Shown: positions 1 through 6,645 of the stretch, piece by piece
Layout of the letters: every line of letters starts with the position of its first letter
Numbering within the stretch: position 1 is the first letter of the stretch
Source: Mycobacteriaceae bacterium
GTDB taxonomy: Bacteria; Actinomycetota; Actinomycetes; Mycobacteriales; Mycobacteriaceae
DNA: 15,675 nucleotides
Direction: 5' to 3'
NCBI GenBank assembly: GCA_013362555.1
Contig: JABFVX010000153.1
Span: 1-15,675, forward strand
Position numbers and translations under genes: made by a program
Notes under the pieces: model-generated
Seen by the model: only the letters and a program-made list of their open reading frames with translations
Database searches by the model: none
Told to the model about the DNA's origin: nothing

Positions 1-24
1 GCCCGTCACGGGTCATTCTGGAGG
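1..24. repeat. Palindromic intergenic repeat, copy 1 (right arm only, cut by window edge)
   Basis: The first 24 bases match the right arm of the complete copies, including the core GGGTCATTCTGGAGG, and begin one base into that arm. The left arm and loop must lie outside the window. The arm is followed by TTTTGAGG; its reverse complement (CCTCAAAA) is the flank also seen beside copy 3 and, in part, copy 5. The terminal GGAGG lies 7 nt before a GTG at position 32, so the repeat could supply a ribosome binding site to a longer form of the next gene. Confidence 0.75.
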
Positions 25-124
25 TTTTGAGGTGCGTGCCGGAATGCGGAACGCGGGGTGGATCGGCGCCCTGGGCGGCTCTACGGTGCGGAGGCGGCGG
101 GGACCGAGGTATGAGGAGTGCACC

Positions 125-1153
125 ATGATTCCGTCGATTGCCTACGCGGACCACACTCCCGAAGACCTTCCGACCAGTGCACGCGGCATCTGGGAACCGG
201 TGGCGCGGCGTGCCGTCGAGGCGATGCCGAAACCGCTGCGGCTGATGGCCGGCTACCACCTCGGCTGGTGGGATGCCGCCGGGGCCGAGTACGCCGCAGC
301 CCGTGGCAAGGCCATCCGACCCGCCGTCGTGCTCGCCGCGGCCGCGGCCTGCGGCGGGGACGAAAGCGCGGCGGGCGTGGCCGCCGCGGCCGCCGAGCTG
401 TTCCACAACTTCACCCTCGTGCACGACGACGTCATGGACGCCGACGCCACCCGGCGCGGCAGACCGACGGTGTGGCGGGTGTGGGGCGTCGGCAACGCGA
501 TCCTGGTCGGCGACGCGCTGCACGCCGGCGCCACCCAACTGCTCGCTCAGACGCTGCCGCCGGCATCGGCGGCGGCAGCGGTGGCGCGGCTGGCCGACAC
601 CGCGATCGAACTGTGCCGGGGCCAGTACGAAGACTGCGCCTTCGAGCGGGTCGCCGCCGTCGGAGTGGACGACTACATGCGAATGGCGATGGGCAAGACC
701 GGCACACTGGTCGGCTGCGCCGCGGCGCTCGGCGCGGTATGCGCGGGCGCGGACAGCGCGACAGTCGCCGCAATGGACGCCTTCGGGCGCAGGCTCGGCG
801 TGGCCTTCCAGATCACCGACGACATCCTCGGCATCTGGGGCGACCCGGCAGTCACCGGCAAACCCACCGGCAGCGACCTAGCGCGCCGCAAACAGTCACT
901 GCCCATCGTGCTGGCGCTGGCCGCCGGGACCAAGCAGGCGGCCGAGTTCGAGCGGTGGTACCGCTCGACCGACCTGGTCAGCCCGGCCGAGATAGCCGCA
1001 GCGACAACGCTGCTCGACACCATGAACATTCGCGCGGCAACGCTGGAATGGGCGCGGTCTTTCACCCGCTCCGCAACAGAGGCCCTCCCCGACCCCGCGG
1101 CCGCCGCCGGCTTGCTGGCGCTGGCCGACCTCGCCGTGCACCGCACCCGCTAG
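125..1153 (+). CDS. Polyprenyl diphosphate synthase, probably geranylgeranyl-diphosphate type
   Basis: A 342-aa trans-isoprenyl diphosphate synthase expected to add isopentenyl diphosphate to allylic diphosphates in the cytosol. The first aspartate-rich motif DDVMD is at about residues 101-105, without the two-residue insertion of bacterial farnesyl synthases. A phenylalanine sits five residues before it, which in archaeal-type enzymes goes with a C20 product. The second motif reads DDILG (from residue 232), with glycine for the third Asp, then IWGDPAVTGKP, the form I know from actinobacterial homologues. The ATG is chosen because GAGGAG lies 6 nt upstream and the total length suits the family. 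An in-frame GTG at 32 would add 31 basic, unfamiliar residues. The gene stands alone between two palindromic repeats. No terpene cyclase or prenyltransferase is nearby, so the fate of the product is unknown. The C20 assignment is inference. Confidence 0.9.
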   Translation: MIPSIAYADHTPEDLPTSARGIWEPVARRAVEAMPKPLRLMAGYHLGWWDAAGAEYAAARGKAIRPAVVLAAAAACGGDESAAGVAAAAAELFHNFTLVHDDVMDADATRRGRPTVWRVWGVGNAILVGDALHAGATQLLAQTLPPASAAAAVARLADTAIELCRGQYEDCAFERVAAVGVDDYMRMAMGKTGTLVGCAAALGAVCAGADSATVAAMDAFGRRLGVAFQITDDILGIWGDPAVTGKPTGSDLARRKQSLPIVLALAAGTKQAAEFERWYRSTDLVSPAEIAAATTLLDTMNIRAATLEWARSFTRSATEALPDPAAAAGLLALADLAVHRTR

Positions 1154-1161
1154 ATTTCCTG

Positions 1162-1216
1162 CTTCCAGAATGACCCATGACGTGCGCTGGCCGCACGTCA
1201 TGGGTCATTCTGGAAG
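1162..1216. repeat. Palindromic intergenic repeat, copy 2 (perfect hairpin; likely bidirectional terminator)
   Basis: Two 25-bp arms pair without mismatch around the loop CTGGC. Arm core is CCAGAATGACCCATGACG. It begins 8 nt after the stop of the prenyl synthase and ends 16 nt before the stop of the converging IclR gene, so it could end transcription from both sides. No T-run follows on either strand, as for many actinobacterial hairpins. This is the best-preserved copy of the family. Confidence 0.9.
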
Positions 1217-1232
1217 TAGGAGAATCCGGGTT

Positions 1233-2042
1233 CTAGCCGTGGAGGGGCGACCAGCCGCGGCCCAGGATGCGGGACGCTTCGTGGGCCGTGCGGCGCAGCG
1301 CCAGGGCGGCTTTGGCCAGCGGCCACGCTTCGGCGCCGCCGCTGATCGCGATCGCGCCGACGCAGCGGCGGTCGGCGGTCAGAACCGGCACGGCGACCGC
1401 GACCACGCCGTGCGCGAATTCCTCTTGCTCATAGGCTATTCCGGTGCGGCGGATCTCTGCGAGTTCGACGCGCAGCTGGTCGAGACTGGTGATAGTCGCC
1501 GCGGTCCGCGGCCGCAGTTCGGCATCCGACCAGTCCGGCCACTGGTCCTCCAGCGCATGCGCCAGCATGGCCTTGCCCGGCGCGGTGCAATACGCCGGCG
1601 CGACGCCGAACTCGTGCCGGAGCCCGTCGGCCCGACGACCGTGGATGCGGTGCAGCACCATGACGTCGCTGCCGGACAGCACGGTCAGGGTGACCGGATG
1701 CCGCACCTCGTCGTAGAGGTCGATGAGGAACGGCAGCAGGGCCGCGGAGAAGTGCGCGCGAGTGGTGACGTCGTGCGCCAGCGCCCGTATCCGCGGACCG
1801 AACCAGTAGCGCCCGCCGCCGAGCCGCTCGATGTGCCCCAGCGCCACCAGAGTGTTCAGAATCCGGAACACCGTGGACTTCGGCATGCCGGTCGCGACGG
1901 CGAATTCGCTGACCCCCAACGCCGTTCCGCTGCGCGCCAAGGCCTCGAAGAGCAAGTCCATCTTCGAGATGACACCGACCAGTTGGCGGTCGCGCGGAGG
2001 CGTCGGGGGTGACGTACAGGAGTCAAGTGTGGCCCCGTGCAT
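1233..2042 (-). CDS. IclR-family transcriptional regulator
   Basis: A 269-aa protein with the two-part IclR layout. An N-terminal winged helix-turn-helix (about residues 20-80) contains LGVSEFAVATGMPKSTVFR and the wing GGGRYWFGPR. A C-terminal effector domain (about 95-260) carries the family stretch YCTAPGKAMLAH and GVVAVAVPV. The length fits the family. The ATG is preceded by GGAAGGA about 8 nt upstream. It is transcribed away from the flavin monooxygenase gene across a gap of about 200 bp, so that gene and the Lgt-like gene behind it are the natural targets, together with itself. The ligand cannot be read from sequence; IclR members often sense small aromatic or organic acids. Family call is firm; target is inference. 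Confidence 0.93.
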   Translation of the reverse strand: MHGATLDSCTSPPTPPRDRQLVGVISKMDLLFEALARSGTALGVSEFAVATGMPKSTVFRILNTLVALGHIERLGGGRYWFGPRIRALAHDVTTRAHFSAALLPFLIDLYDEVRHPVTLTVLSGSDVMVLHRIHGRRADGLRHEFGVAPAYCTAPGKAMLAHALEDQWPDWSDAELRPRTAATITSLDQLRVELAEIRRTGIAYEQEEFAHGVVAVAVPVLTADRRCVGAIAISGGAEAWPLAKAALALRRTAHEASRILGRGWSPLHG

Positions 2043-2086
2043 TCCGTGGGTCCTTCCGGTCCGGCCCCTGCTTGTGGAGAACGATC

Positions 2087-2115
2087 AGTAGACCGGTGGC
2101 GTACACATAAGTCAA
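2087..2115 (-). promoter_or_regulatory. Candidate sigma-70-type promoter of the IclR gene
   Basis: On the minus strand TTGACT is followed after 17 nt by TCTACT, giving a good -35 and a fair -10 box. The implied start would leave a leader of roughly 35-40 nt before the IclR ATG. Confidence 0.4.
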
Positions 2116-2245
2116 CAACGCCTTCCCTGCCGTGGGCAGCCGGCGCCGGCGTCCAGTCTGTTCCGCAATGCGGCACAGCGGCATGTGAGCGCCTCCGCGC
2201 GGCCCACATACTCACGGCATCGTCGTCGAACAATGAGGGTGCACA
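2116..2245. promoter_or_regulatory. Divergent control region between IclR and monooxygenase genes
   Basis: This part of the gap holds a 12-bp self-complementary GCCGGCGCCGGC (2139-2150) and a second dyad, CCGCA-A-TGCGG (2163-2173). Either could be an IclR operator. GAGGG about 7 nt before the GTG start is the ribosome binding site of the monooxygenase. No convincing promoter for the plus strand could be picked by eye. Confidence 0.35.
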
Positions 2246-3520
2246 GTGCTCGATCATGTCCTCATCGCCGGGAGCGGAATCGCCGGACTCAACATGGCGG
2301 CGGCCCTGGCGCCGCTCAGCCGCCGCGTCGAGATCTGGGAACGCGACACCGAACCGGGCGCGGCCGCCAGGCCGGGCGTGCCGCACGGCGATCAGATCCA
2401 TGTCCTGCTGGAGGGCGGCATTCGGGCCCTCGACCGGCTGTTTCCCCGGTTGCTGTCGGATCTGGCAGCACACGGCATTCGGCCGACCGGGATGTCACGC
2501 GAGGTCGCGTGGCTCACCGCGCCGGGCTGGGCCGTTCCGCTGGACACTGCGCACCGCATGGTGACCTGCACGAGACCGTTCCTGGAGTCGCGCCTGCGCG
2601 GTTTCGTGTCCGAGCTGGCGAACGTGGATATTCAATACGGCCGCGCGGTGACCGGATTCGACGGCGAGCGCGTCCACGCCGCGGCCGAACAGCGCACGCC
2701 CACTCTCTTCGTCGACGCCACCGGACGCCGCAGCAAAGCAGTCTCGTGGCTCGGCGCCGAGGTCGGCGTCGACACCGTCGACACCTCGGCGGGCTACGCC
2801 ACCGTACGGCTGCCGTCCGGAATGCCTGCGCCGTGGCGGGGATTGGTGCTCCAGTCCGACTCCGCGAACACTCGGCGCGGCGAGATAGTCCCGGTGGAGA
2901 ACGGCGAGTGGATGCTGACGCTGGTCGGCTGTCTCGGCGACCGCCCGCCGCCGCAGTGGGACGAGTTCGTCGATTTCGCCGCGGGCCTGCGCTCGCCGGA
3001 GTTGGCTCAACTGCTTGCTGCGCAGGATCGCGCCCCGGTCAAGGCATTCCGTCCGGCGGGCAACCGCAGGCACCGCTTCGACAAGTTGTCGAATTGGCCG
3101 GCGAACCTGCTGGTCGTCGGGGACGCCGCCCTGGTGCTCAACCCGGTTTACGCACAAGGCATGACCGTGGCGGCGCAGACCGCGCTGGCCGTGCGGGACC
3201 GCTTGGAGCGCGGCCGCCGCGACCGGCTGCAGAACGTGGTGACCGCGTCCGGGAAGTGGGCTTGGTTCATGGCGTCGTCGGCAGACCGCCGAATCCTCGC
3301 GGGCCCGAACGGATCTTCCGGAGCGGTGGACCGCTACCTGGATCGGCTGGTCGAGGTCGCGCGGGTGAACGCAACCGCACGGTCGGCCGCGCTCGACGTC
3401 ATCACCCTGTGCGCGCACCCCGCGGCGCTGTTCGCGCCCCGGGTGCTGGCCACGCTGGGCACGCGCGTCGGCGATATCGCGTGCCCGGTCGGCACGGCCC
3501 TGGCGCCGCGGAAAGCATAG
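2246..3520 (+). CDS. FAD-dependent monooxygenase / oxidoreductase
   Basis: A 424-aa flavoprotein of the p-hydroxybenzoate-hydroxylase-like superfamily. The N-terminal dinucleotide fold has GSGIAG (residues 9-14) with the ribose-binding acidic residue in VEIWERD (about 29-34). DATG is at 157-160. The second FAD motif, GDAALVLNPVYAQGMT, begins at residue 292. The segment PHGDQIHVLLEGGIRALDRL (46-65) is typical of a subgroup of actinobacterial hydroxylases and epoxidases, some of which act on terpenoids. It probably uses NAD(P)H and O2 to hydroxylate or epoxidise an organic substrate in the cytosol. Translation starts at GTG with a GAGGG site. Its stop lies 2 nt before the start of the Lgt-like gene, so the two are co-translated. 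Substrate is unknown; a link with the nearby prenyl synthase is only suggestive. Confidence 0.88.
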   Translation: MLDHVLIAGSGIAGLNMAAALAPLSRRVEIWERDTEPGAAARPGVPHGDQIHVLLEGGIRALDRLFPRLLSDLAAHGIRPTGMSREVAWLTAPGWAVPLDTAHRMVTCTRPFLESRLRGFVSELANVDIQYGRAVTGFDGERVHAAAEQRTPTLFVDATGRRSKAVSWLGAEVGVDTVDTSAGYATVRLPSGMPAPWRGLVLQSDSANTRRGEIVPVENGEWMLTLVGCLGDRPPPQWDEFVDFAAGLRSPELAQLLAAQDRAPVKAFRPAGNRRHRFDKLSNWPANLLVVGDAALVLNPVYAQGMTVAAQTALAVRDRLERGRRDRLQNVVTASGKWAWFMASSADRRILAGPNGSSGAVDRYLDRLVEVARVNATARSAALDVITLCAHPAALFAPRVLATLGTRVGDIACPVGTALAPRKA

Positions 3521-3522
3521 CG

Positions 3523-4302
3523 ATGACGGACACCGCGGTATTGCAGCGGCTGGTGGAGCGCGCTCACCGCGGAAAGACGCACCCGTACTTCGCGGCGATG
3601 GACGCGGGCGCGGCGTGCTGCGCGCTGATCGGATTGTGGCTGGGGACGCAGTGGCTCGACGGCGCGGGGTGGCGGCTGCCCCTCGTGGCCGTCACGGTGT
3701 ACTACTTCCCGGTGTATCCGCTTGTCCTCCAGGCTAAGAAGAAGCTGTGGGGCGTGCCTGCCAGGTCACTGCTCACCGACACGGTGTTGATCCTGACACC
3801 GGTATACCTGGCTTGCTGTCTGGCGAGCGGCATTCCGATGCGGCCTGCGCTCGGCTACCTCGCGCTGGCGCTGCCGCTCGCCGCGGCGGCCGCCCGACTC
3901 GGCTGCCTGCTGTCAGGGTGCTGCTATGGCGAAGCGCGCACCGAAGCCCGCTGGTACACAGTGCGATACACGGCGGACACCCAGCGCTCGGCCGCACAGT
4001 GGTGGCGCGAGTTCCACGCGGGCTCTCCGAACGACCAGCCGGTCGTCGCGATCCAGGCCGTCGATTTCGCGGTGCACGCCGCGCTGTTCGGCGTCAACAC
4101 GGCCGTCGCAGCGCGCTTCGGCCCACAGCCGTGGACCCTGGCCCTCTACATCGGGGCCTACTCGCTGGCCCGCTTCGTCCTCGAGTTCTTCCGCGGCCAC
4201 CGCCACACTCCGCGCTACCGGCTCCTCAGCCACGCCCAGATCGTGTCCGCAATCTGCGTCGTGGTCAGCGCCGTAGCGCTGTATCGTGCTGCTACGCCGT
4301 GA
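3523..4302 (+). CDS. Lgt-like integral membrane protein (prolipoprotein diacylglyceryl transferase family, divergent)
   Basis: A 259-aa protein with about seven hydrophobic segments (roughly residues 27-44, 52-70, 84-103, 108-131, 177-197, 203-221, 237-254), matching the topology of Lgt. The family signature region reads ARLGCLLSGCCYGE (124-137), the Cys-rich variant of the Lgt core where canonical enzymes have RxGNFxN. The C-terminal LARFVLEFFRG (215-225) and LSHAQIVS (235-242) also match Lgt. The ATG is 2 nt after the monooxygenase stop. It is unlikely to be the housekeeping Lgt because the Asn-containing core is lost and it is coupled to an oxidoreductase. It may move a lipid or other hydrophobic group, or only bind one. 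The 3' end overlaps the converging OYE gene by 11 bp. Confidence 0.8.
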   Translation: MTDTAVLQRLVERAHRGKTHPYFAAMDAGAACCALIGLWLGTQWLDGAGWRLPLVAVTVYYFPVYPLVLQAKKKLWGVPARSLLTDTVLILTPVYLACCLASGIPMRPALGYLALALPLAAAAARLGCLLSGCCYGEARTEARWYTVRYTADTQRSAAQWWREFHAGSPNDQPVVAIQAVDFAVHAALFGVNTAVAARFGPQPWTLALYIGAYSLARFVLEFFRGHRHTPRYRLLSHAQIVSAICVVVSAVALYRAATP

Positions 4303-5452
4303 CGGGACAGTGGGTTCGGGTGTAGATGGTGGGGACGCAGAGGTTGCAGTGAGTGCAGCGCGACTGCACTGTGGGGTCGGCGCGGAGACGGGCGGGCAAG
4401 TCCGGCTCGATCAGCAGTGCGCGCGCCATGGCGACCAGGTCGAAGCCTTCCGCGAGCGCGGTGTCCATGGTGGATTTCGAGGTCACGCCGCCGAGCAGGA
4501 TCAGCGGCAGGCTCAGTTCCGCCCGGAACCGGCGGGCCCTGTCGAGCAGATACGCCTCCCGGAACGGGTATTCACGCAGGAACGCGCGGCCGCTGACCCG
4601 CAGGCCCCAGCCCGCCGGCTTGGGGAAGGCCGCGGCGAATTCGCGGACCGGCGCGTCCCCGGTAAAGATGGCCATCGGGTTGAGCAGCGAGCTGCCCGCC
4701 GTCAGCTTCAGGGCGTCGACCGTGCCCGCCTCCTGCAGCCACGCGGCGACCTGCACGCTCTCCTCGATGCCGAAGCCGCCGCGCACCCGGTCGTCCATGT
4801 TCAGTTTGGCGGTGACCGCGATCCGGTCGCCGACCGCTTCCCGCACTGTGCGTGCCACCTCGAGAGCCAGCCGCGCCCGGTTGTGCAACGGGCCGCCATA
4901 GCGGTCGTCGCGCCTGTTGAGCAGCGGGCTGAGAAAAGCGCTGATCAGGTAGTTGTGGCCGAAATGCAGTTCCACCGCGTCGAAACCGGCGTCCGCGGCC
5001 AGCAGCGCGGCTGTCCCGTACGCGGCCGTGACCCGCGTCAGGTCGGCCTCGGTCGCGAAGCGGGTGCGCCGCATCCCGAGCGGGTTGAAGAACCGCCCCG
5101 GCCCCAGCGCGGGCAGCTGGTTCGACCTGGCGTTCGCGACCGGGCCCGCGTGCCCGAGCTGCACGCTCGCCGCCGCCCCGGCCTCGTGCACGGCATCGGT
5201 CACGGTGCGCAGCCCTGCCGCAACCTCCGGGTGCAGCCACATCGCGTCGCGGTCGGTGCGCCCCTCCGGCGACACCGCGCAGAAGGCGACGGTCGTCATC
5301 CCGACCCCGCCCTCGGCGTGCCTGCGGTGGAACTCCACCAGCCGGTCGGTCACGACGCCGCCCGGCGTCGCGGCCTCGAACGTCGCCGCCTTGACGATCC
5401 GGTTGCGCACCGTCGCCGGCCCCAACCGAACCGGACTGAAAACCGGATCCAT
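4292..5452 (-). CDS. Old Yellow Enzyme-family NADH:flavin oxidoreductase with C-terminal Cys cluster
   Basis: A 386-aa FMN-dependent TIM-barrel ene-reductase. ELHFGHNYLISAFLSPLLNR (161-180) gives the substrate-binding His163/His166 pair and the likely proton donor Tyr168, followed by RYGG (184-187). The FMN phosphate site is GGV (321-323) with GFDLVAMAR (336-344). The C-terminus has CTHCNLC (366-372) and Cys382, a possible 4Fe-4S ligand set as in 2,4-dienoyl-CoA reductases, but the protein ends there and lacks their second FAD/NAD domain. It probably reduces an activated C=C bond. The ATG has only a weak GGG site; no other in-frame start exists before an upstream stop. It follows the AraC-type gene on the same strand, separated by repeat copy 3, so it may be co-transcribed or partly insulated. 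Confidence 0.9.
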   Translation of the reverse strand: MDPVFSPVRLGPATVRNRIVKAATFEAATPGGVVTDRLVEFHRRHAEGGVGMTTVAFCAVSPEGRTDRDAMWLHPEVAAGLRTVTDAVHEAGAAASVQLGHAGPVANARSNQLPALGPGRFFNPLGMRRTRFATEADLTRVTAAYGTAALLAADAGFDAVELHFGHNYLISAFLSPLLNRRDDRYGGPLHNRARLALEVARTVREAVGDRIAVTAKLNMDDRVRGGFGIEESVQVAAWLQEAGTVDALKLTAGSSLLNPMAIFTGDAPVREFAAAFPKPAGWGLRVSGRAFLREYPFREAYLLDRARRFRAELSLPLILLGGVTSKSTMDTALAEGFDLVAMARALLIEPDLPARLRADPTVQSRCTHCNLCVPTIYTRTHCPVTA

Positions 5453-5493
5453 CCCGGAATTGAAACACGTTCCACCGAGACCGGTGCCTCAAA

Positions 5494-5548
5494 CCTCCAG
5501 AATGACCCATGACGTGCGCGTATCGCACCTCATGGGTCGTTCTGGAGG
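5494..5548. repeat. Palindromic intergenic repeat, copy 3
   Basis: Arms of 25 nt pair around a 5-nt loop CGTAT with one C-C mismatch and one T-G wobble. It has the family core CCAGAATGACCCATGACG, the left flank GCCTCAAA shared with copy 1 in reverse, and GGCTTT on the right. It starts 3 nt after the stop of the AraC-type gene (minus strand) and lies in the 5' leader of the OYE gene. Confidence 0.9.
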
Positions 5549-5551
5549 CTT

Positions 5552-6556
5552 TCAGCGGACGGTGCGGGCGAATCGGCCGGGGCTCGTGCCGGTCCAGCGC
5601 TGGAAGGCGTGGGTGAAGCTGGAGGCGTCGGCGTAGCCGAGGCGGTCGGCGATGTCCTCGACCGTGGCGCCGATCGCAAGCAGCTCCTCGGCGAGCATCT
5701 GGCGGGTTTCGGAGACCAGCTCGCGATAGGACGTGCCCTCGGCGTCGAGCCGCCTGCGCAGGGTGCGCACACTCAGGTTCAGGGCCGCGGCCACCGCGTC
5801 CTGGGCGGCGTCCACCCCCTCGGCCAGCAGCACCGCGCGGACCCGCTCGCCGATGCCCTGCCGGGCCCGCCGACGCTGCAGAATGGCTGCGGCCTGTTGT
5901 TCGGCCAAGGCCGCGACGTGCGGATTGCCTTGCGGCAGCGGGAGGTCCAAGACGTCGCGGGACAACGCGATGCGGGTGTGCGGTGCATCGAAGACCGGAG
6001 CGAAAGTCAGCAGCTCGGTGAACAGGTGCGCGTAATCCGGCGCGGGGCAGGCGAGCTCCACCGCGTCCGGAGCGATCAGAGTGCCGAAGATCTCGCGGTC
6101 CAGGGTGGCGATGCTGGCGATGTCGCGTTCCAGCAGAAAGATTCGCGTCGCGGCGGGCAGTTCGGAGTAGTCCAGCGTCACGACGCCGCCGGCATCGTCC
6201 TCCACGAAACGCCAGCGCGCCAGCGAGTATCCGATCTCCATGTAGTCCACGCCGATCCGAAAGGCCTGCCGCACCGTCGGACTGCTCACCACCGCGAAGG
6301 AGTAGATGCCGTAGGTGGTCATGTCGTGCCGCTTGCCCGCCTCCAAGCCGAGGCCGGGCACGTGGCCGAGAGCGCCGACGATGTTGGTCACCACAGCCAG
6401 CTCCTGGGCGGCGCGGACCTCCCCGTCCGGGCGGTCCAGCGTCGCGGGCGTGAGCCCGCTTCCGCGCAGGCACTGCGCCACCGTCATTCCGAACTCGCCC
6501 GCCAGCGTCACCAGCGCGGCGGCGCTCGCGCCCGGCCGGACGCTGTCCATCCCCAT
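5552..6556 (-). CDS. AraC/XylS-family transcriptional regulator
   Basis: A 334-aa activator-type regulator. The N-terminal two thirds (about residues 25-205) resemble the arabinose-binding-like ligand domain found in OruR/VirS-type AraC proteins. The C-terminal part (about 235-330) holds the two helix-turn-helix motifs, with AAALNLSVRTLRRRLDAEG and, second, EDIADRLGYADASSFTHAF. Length and order fit the family. The start could be the ATG used here or one two codons later (MDS). No clear ribosome site precedes either, and a possible leaderless promoter ends 6 nt upstream. It is divergent from the acyl-CoA synthetase gene with an 89-bp gap holding a 16-bp palindrome, so it probably controls the CoA ligase-P450-SDR-ALDH genes and itself. 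VirS-like members control mycolate-related loci in mycobacteria, but no such role can be shown here. Confidence 0.92.
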   Translation of the reverse strand: MGMDSVRPGASAAALVTLAGEFGMTVAQCLRGSGLTPATLDRPDGEVRAAQELAVVTNIVGALGHVPGLGLEAGKRHDMTTYGIYSFAVVSSPTVRQAFRIGVDYMEIGYSLARWRFVEDDAGGVVTLDYSELPAATRIFLLERDIASIATLDREIFGTLIAPDAVELACPAPDYAHLFTELLTFAPVFDAPHTRIALSRDVLDLPLPQGNPHVAALAEQQAAAILQRRRARQGIGERVRAVLLAEGVDAAQDAVAAALNLSVRTLRRRLDAEGTSYRELVSETRQMLAEELLAIGATVEDIADRLGYADASSFTHAFQRWTGTSPGRFARTVR

Positions 6557-6562
6557 GTGTCC

Positions 6563-6591
6563 ATGGTCACAATTGTGGCCGGAAAAGACAA
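6563..6591 (-). promoter_or_regulatory. Candidate promoter of the AraC-type gene overlapping a palindromic operator
   Basis: On the minus strand TTGTCT and GACCAT are separated by 17 nt, and the second box lies 6 nt before the ATG, which would give a leaderless transcript. The boxes span the palindrome described next, so binding there could repress the regulator's own gene. The -10 match is weak. Confidence 0.25.
6565..6580. promoter_or_regulatory. 16-bp palindrome, candidate operator
   Basis: GGTCACAATTGTGGCC is symmetric at all pairs but one (a T-G pair). It sits in the gap between the divergent AraC-type and CoA synthetase genes, where a shared operator is expected. Confidence 0.45.
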
Positions 6592-6645
6592 GTTCTGACC
6601 GCGGACCTCATGGTTTCCGCTGTTGAAGCCGCCTACCTTGACGAA

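Noticed and set aside
32..124. The 31-residue N-terminal extension of the prenyl synthase from GTG at 32
   Set aside because: The residues are basic and unlike the family, and the ATG at 125 has its own GAGGAG site. Kept only as an alternative because repeat copy 1 offers a GGAGG.
1..1216. Copies 1 and 2 as terminal repeats of an insertion sequence carrying the prenyl synthase
   Set aside because: There is no transposase between them, each copy is itself a complete or near-complete palindrome rather than one IS end, and no target duplication could be seen.
2139..2150. GCCGGCGCCGGC as a firm IclR operator
   Set aside because: Short GC palindromes are common by chance in DNA of this composition, so it is noted only as part of the control region.
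2185..4302. One very long plus-strand frame that would fuse an Arg-rich protein to the Lgt-like protein
   Set aside because: The part before 3523 lies out of frame over the well-supported flavin monooxygenase and has the Arg/Gly/Ala-rich composition of a high-GC shadow frame.
3523..4302. The seven-helix protein as a membrane terpene cyclase of the Pyr4/XiaH kind
   Set aside because: Tempting next to a prenyl synthase and FAD enzyme, but the RLGC-GCCYG core, EFFRG and LSHAQIVS segments fit the Lgt family; nothing specific to the cyclases was seen.
4572..6473. A 633-codon minus-strand frame across the OYE and AraC-type genes
   Set aside because: It is a different frame over both genes and through repeat copy 3, with no domain and Arg/Gly/Ala-rich composition. 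The two real genes carry all family motifs.
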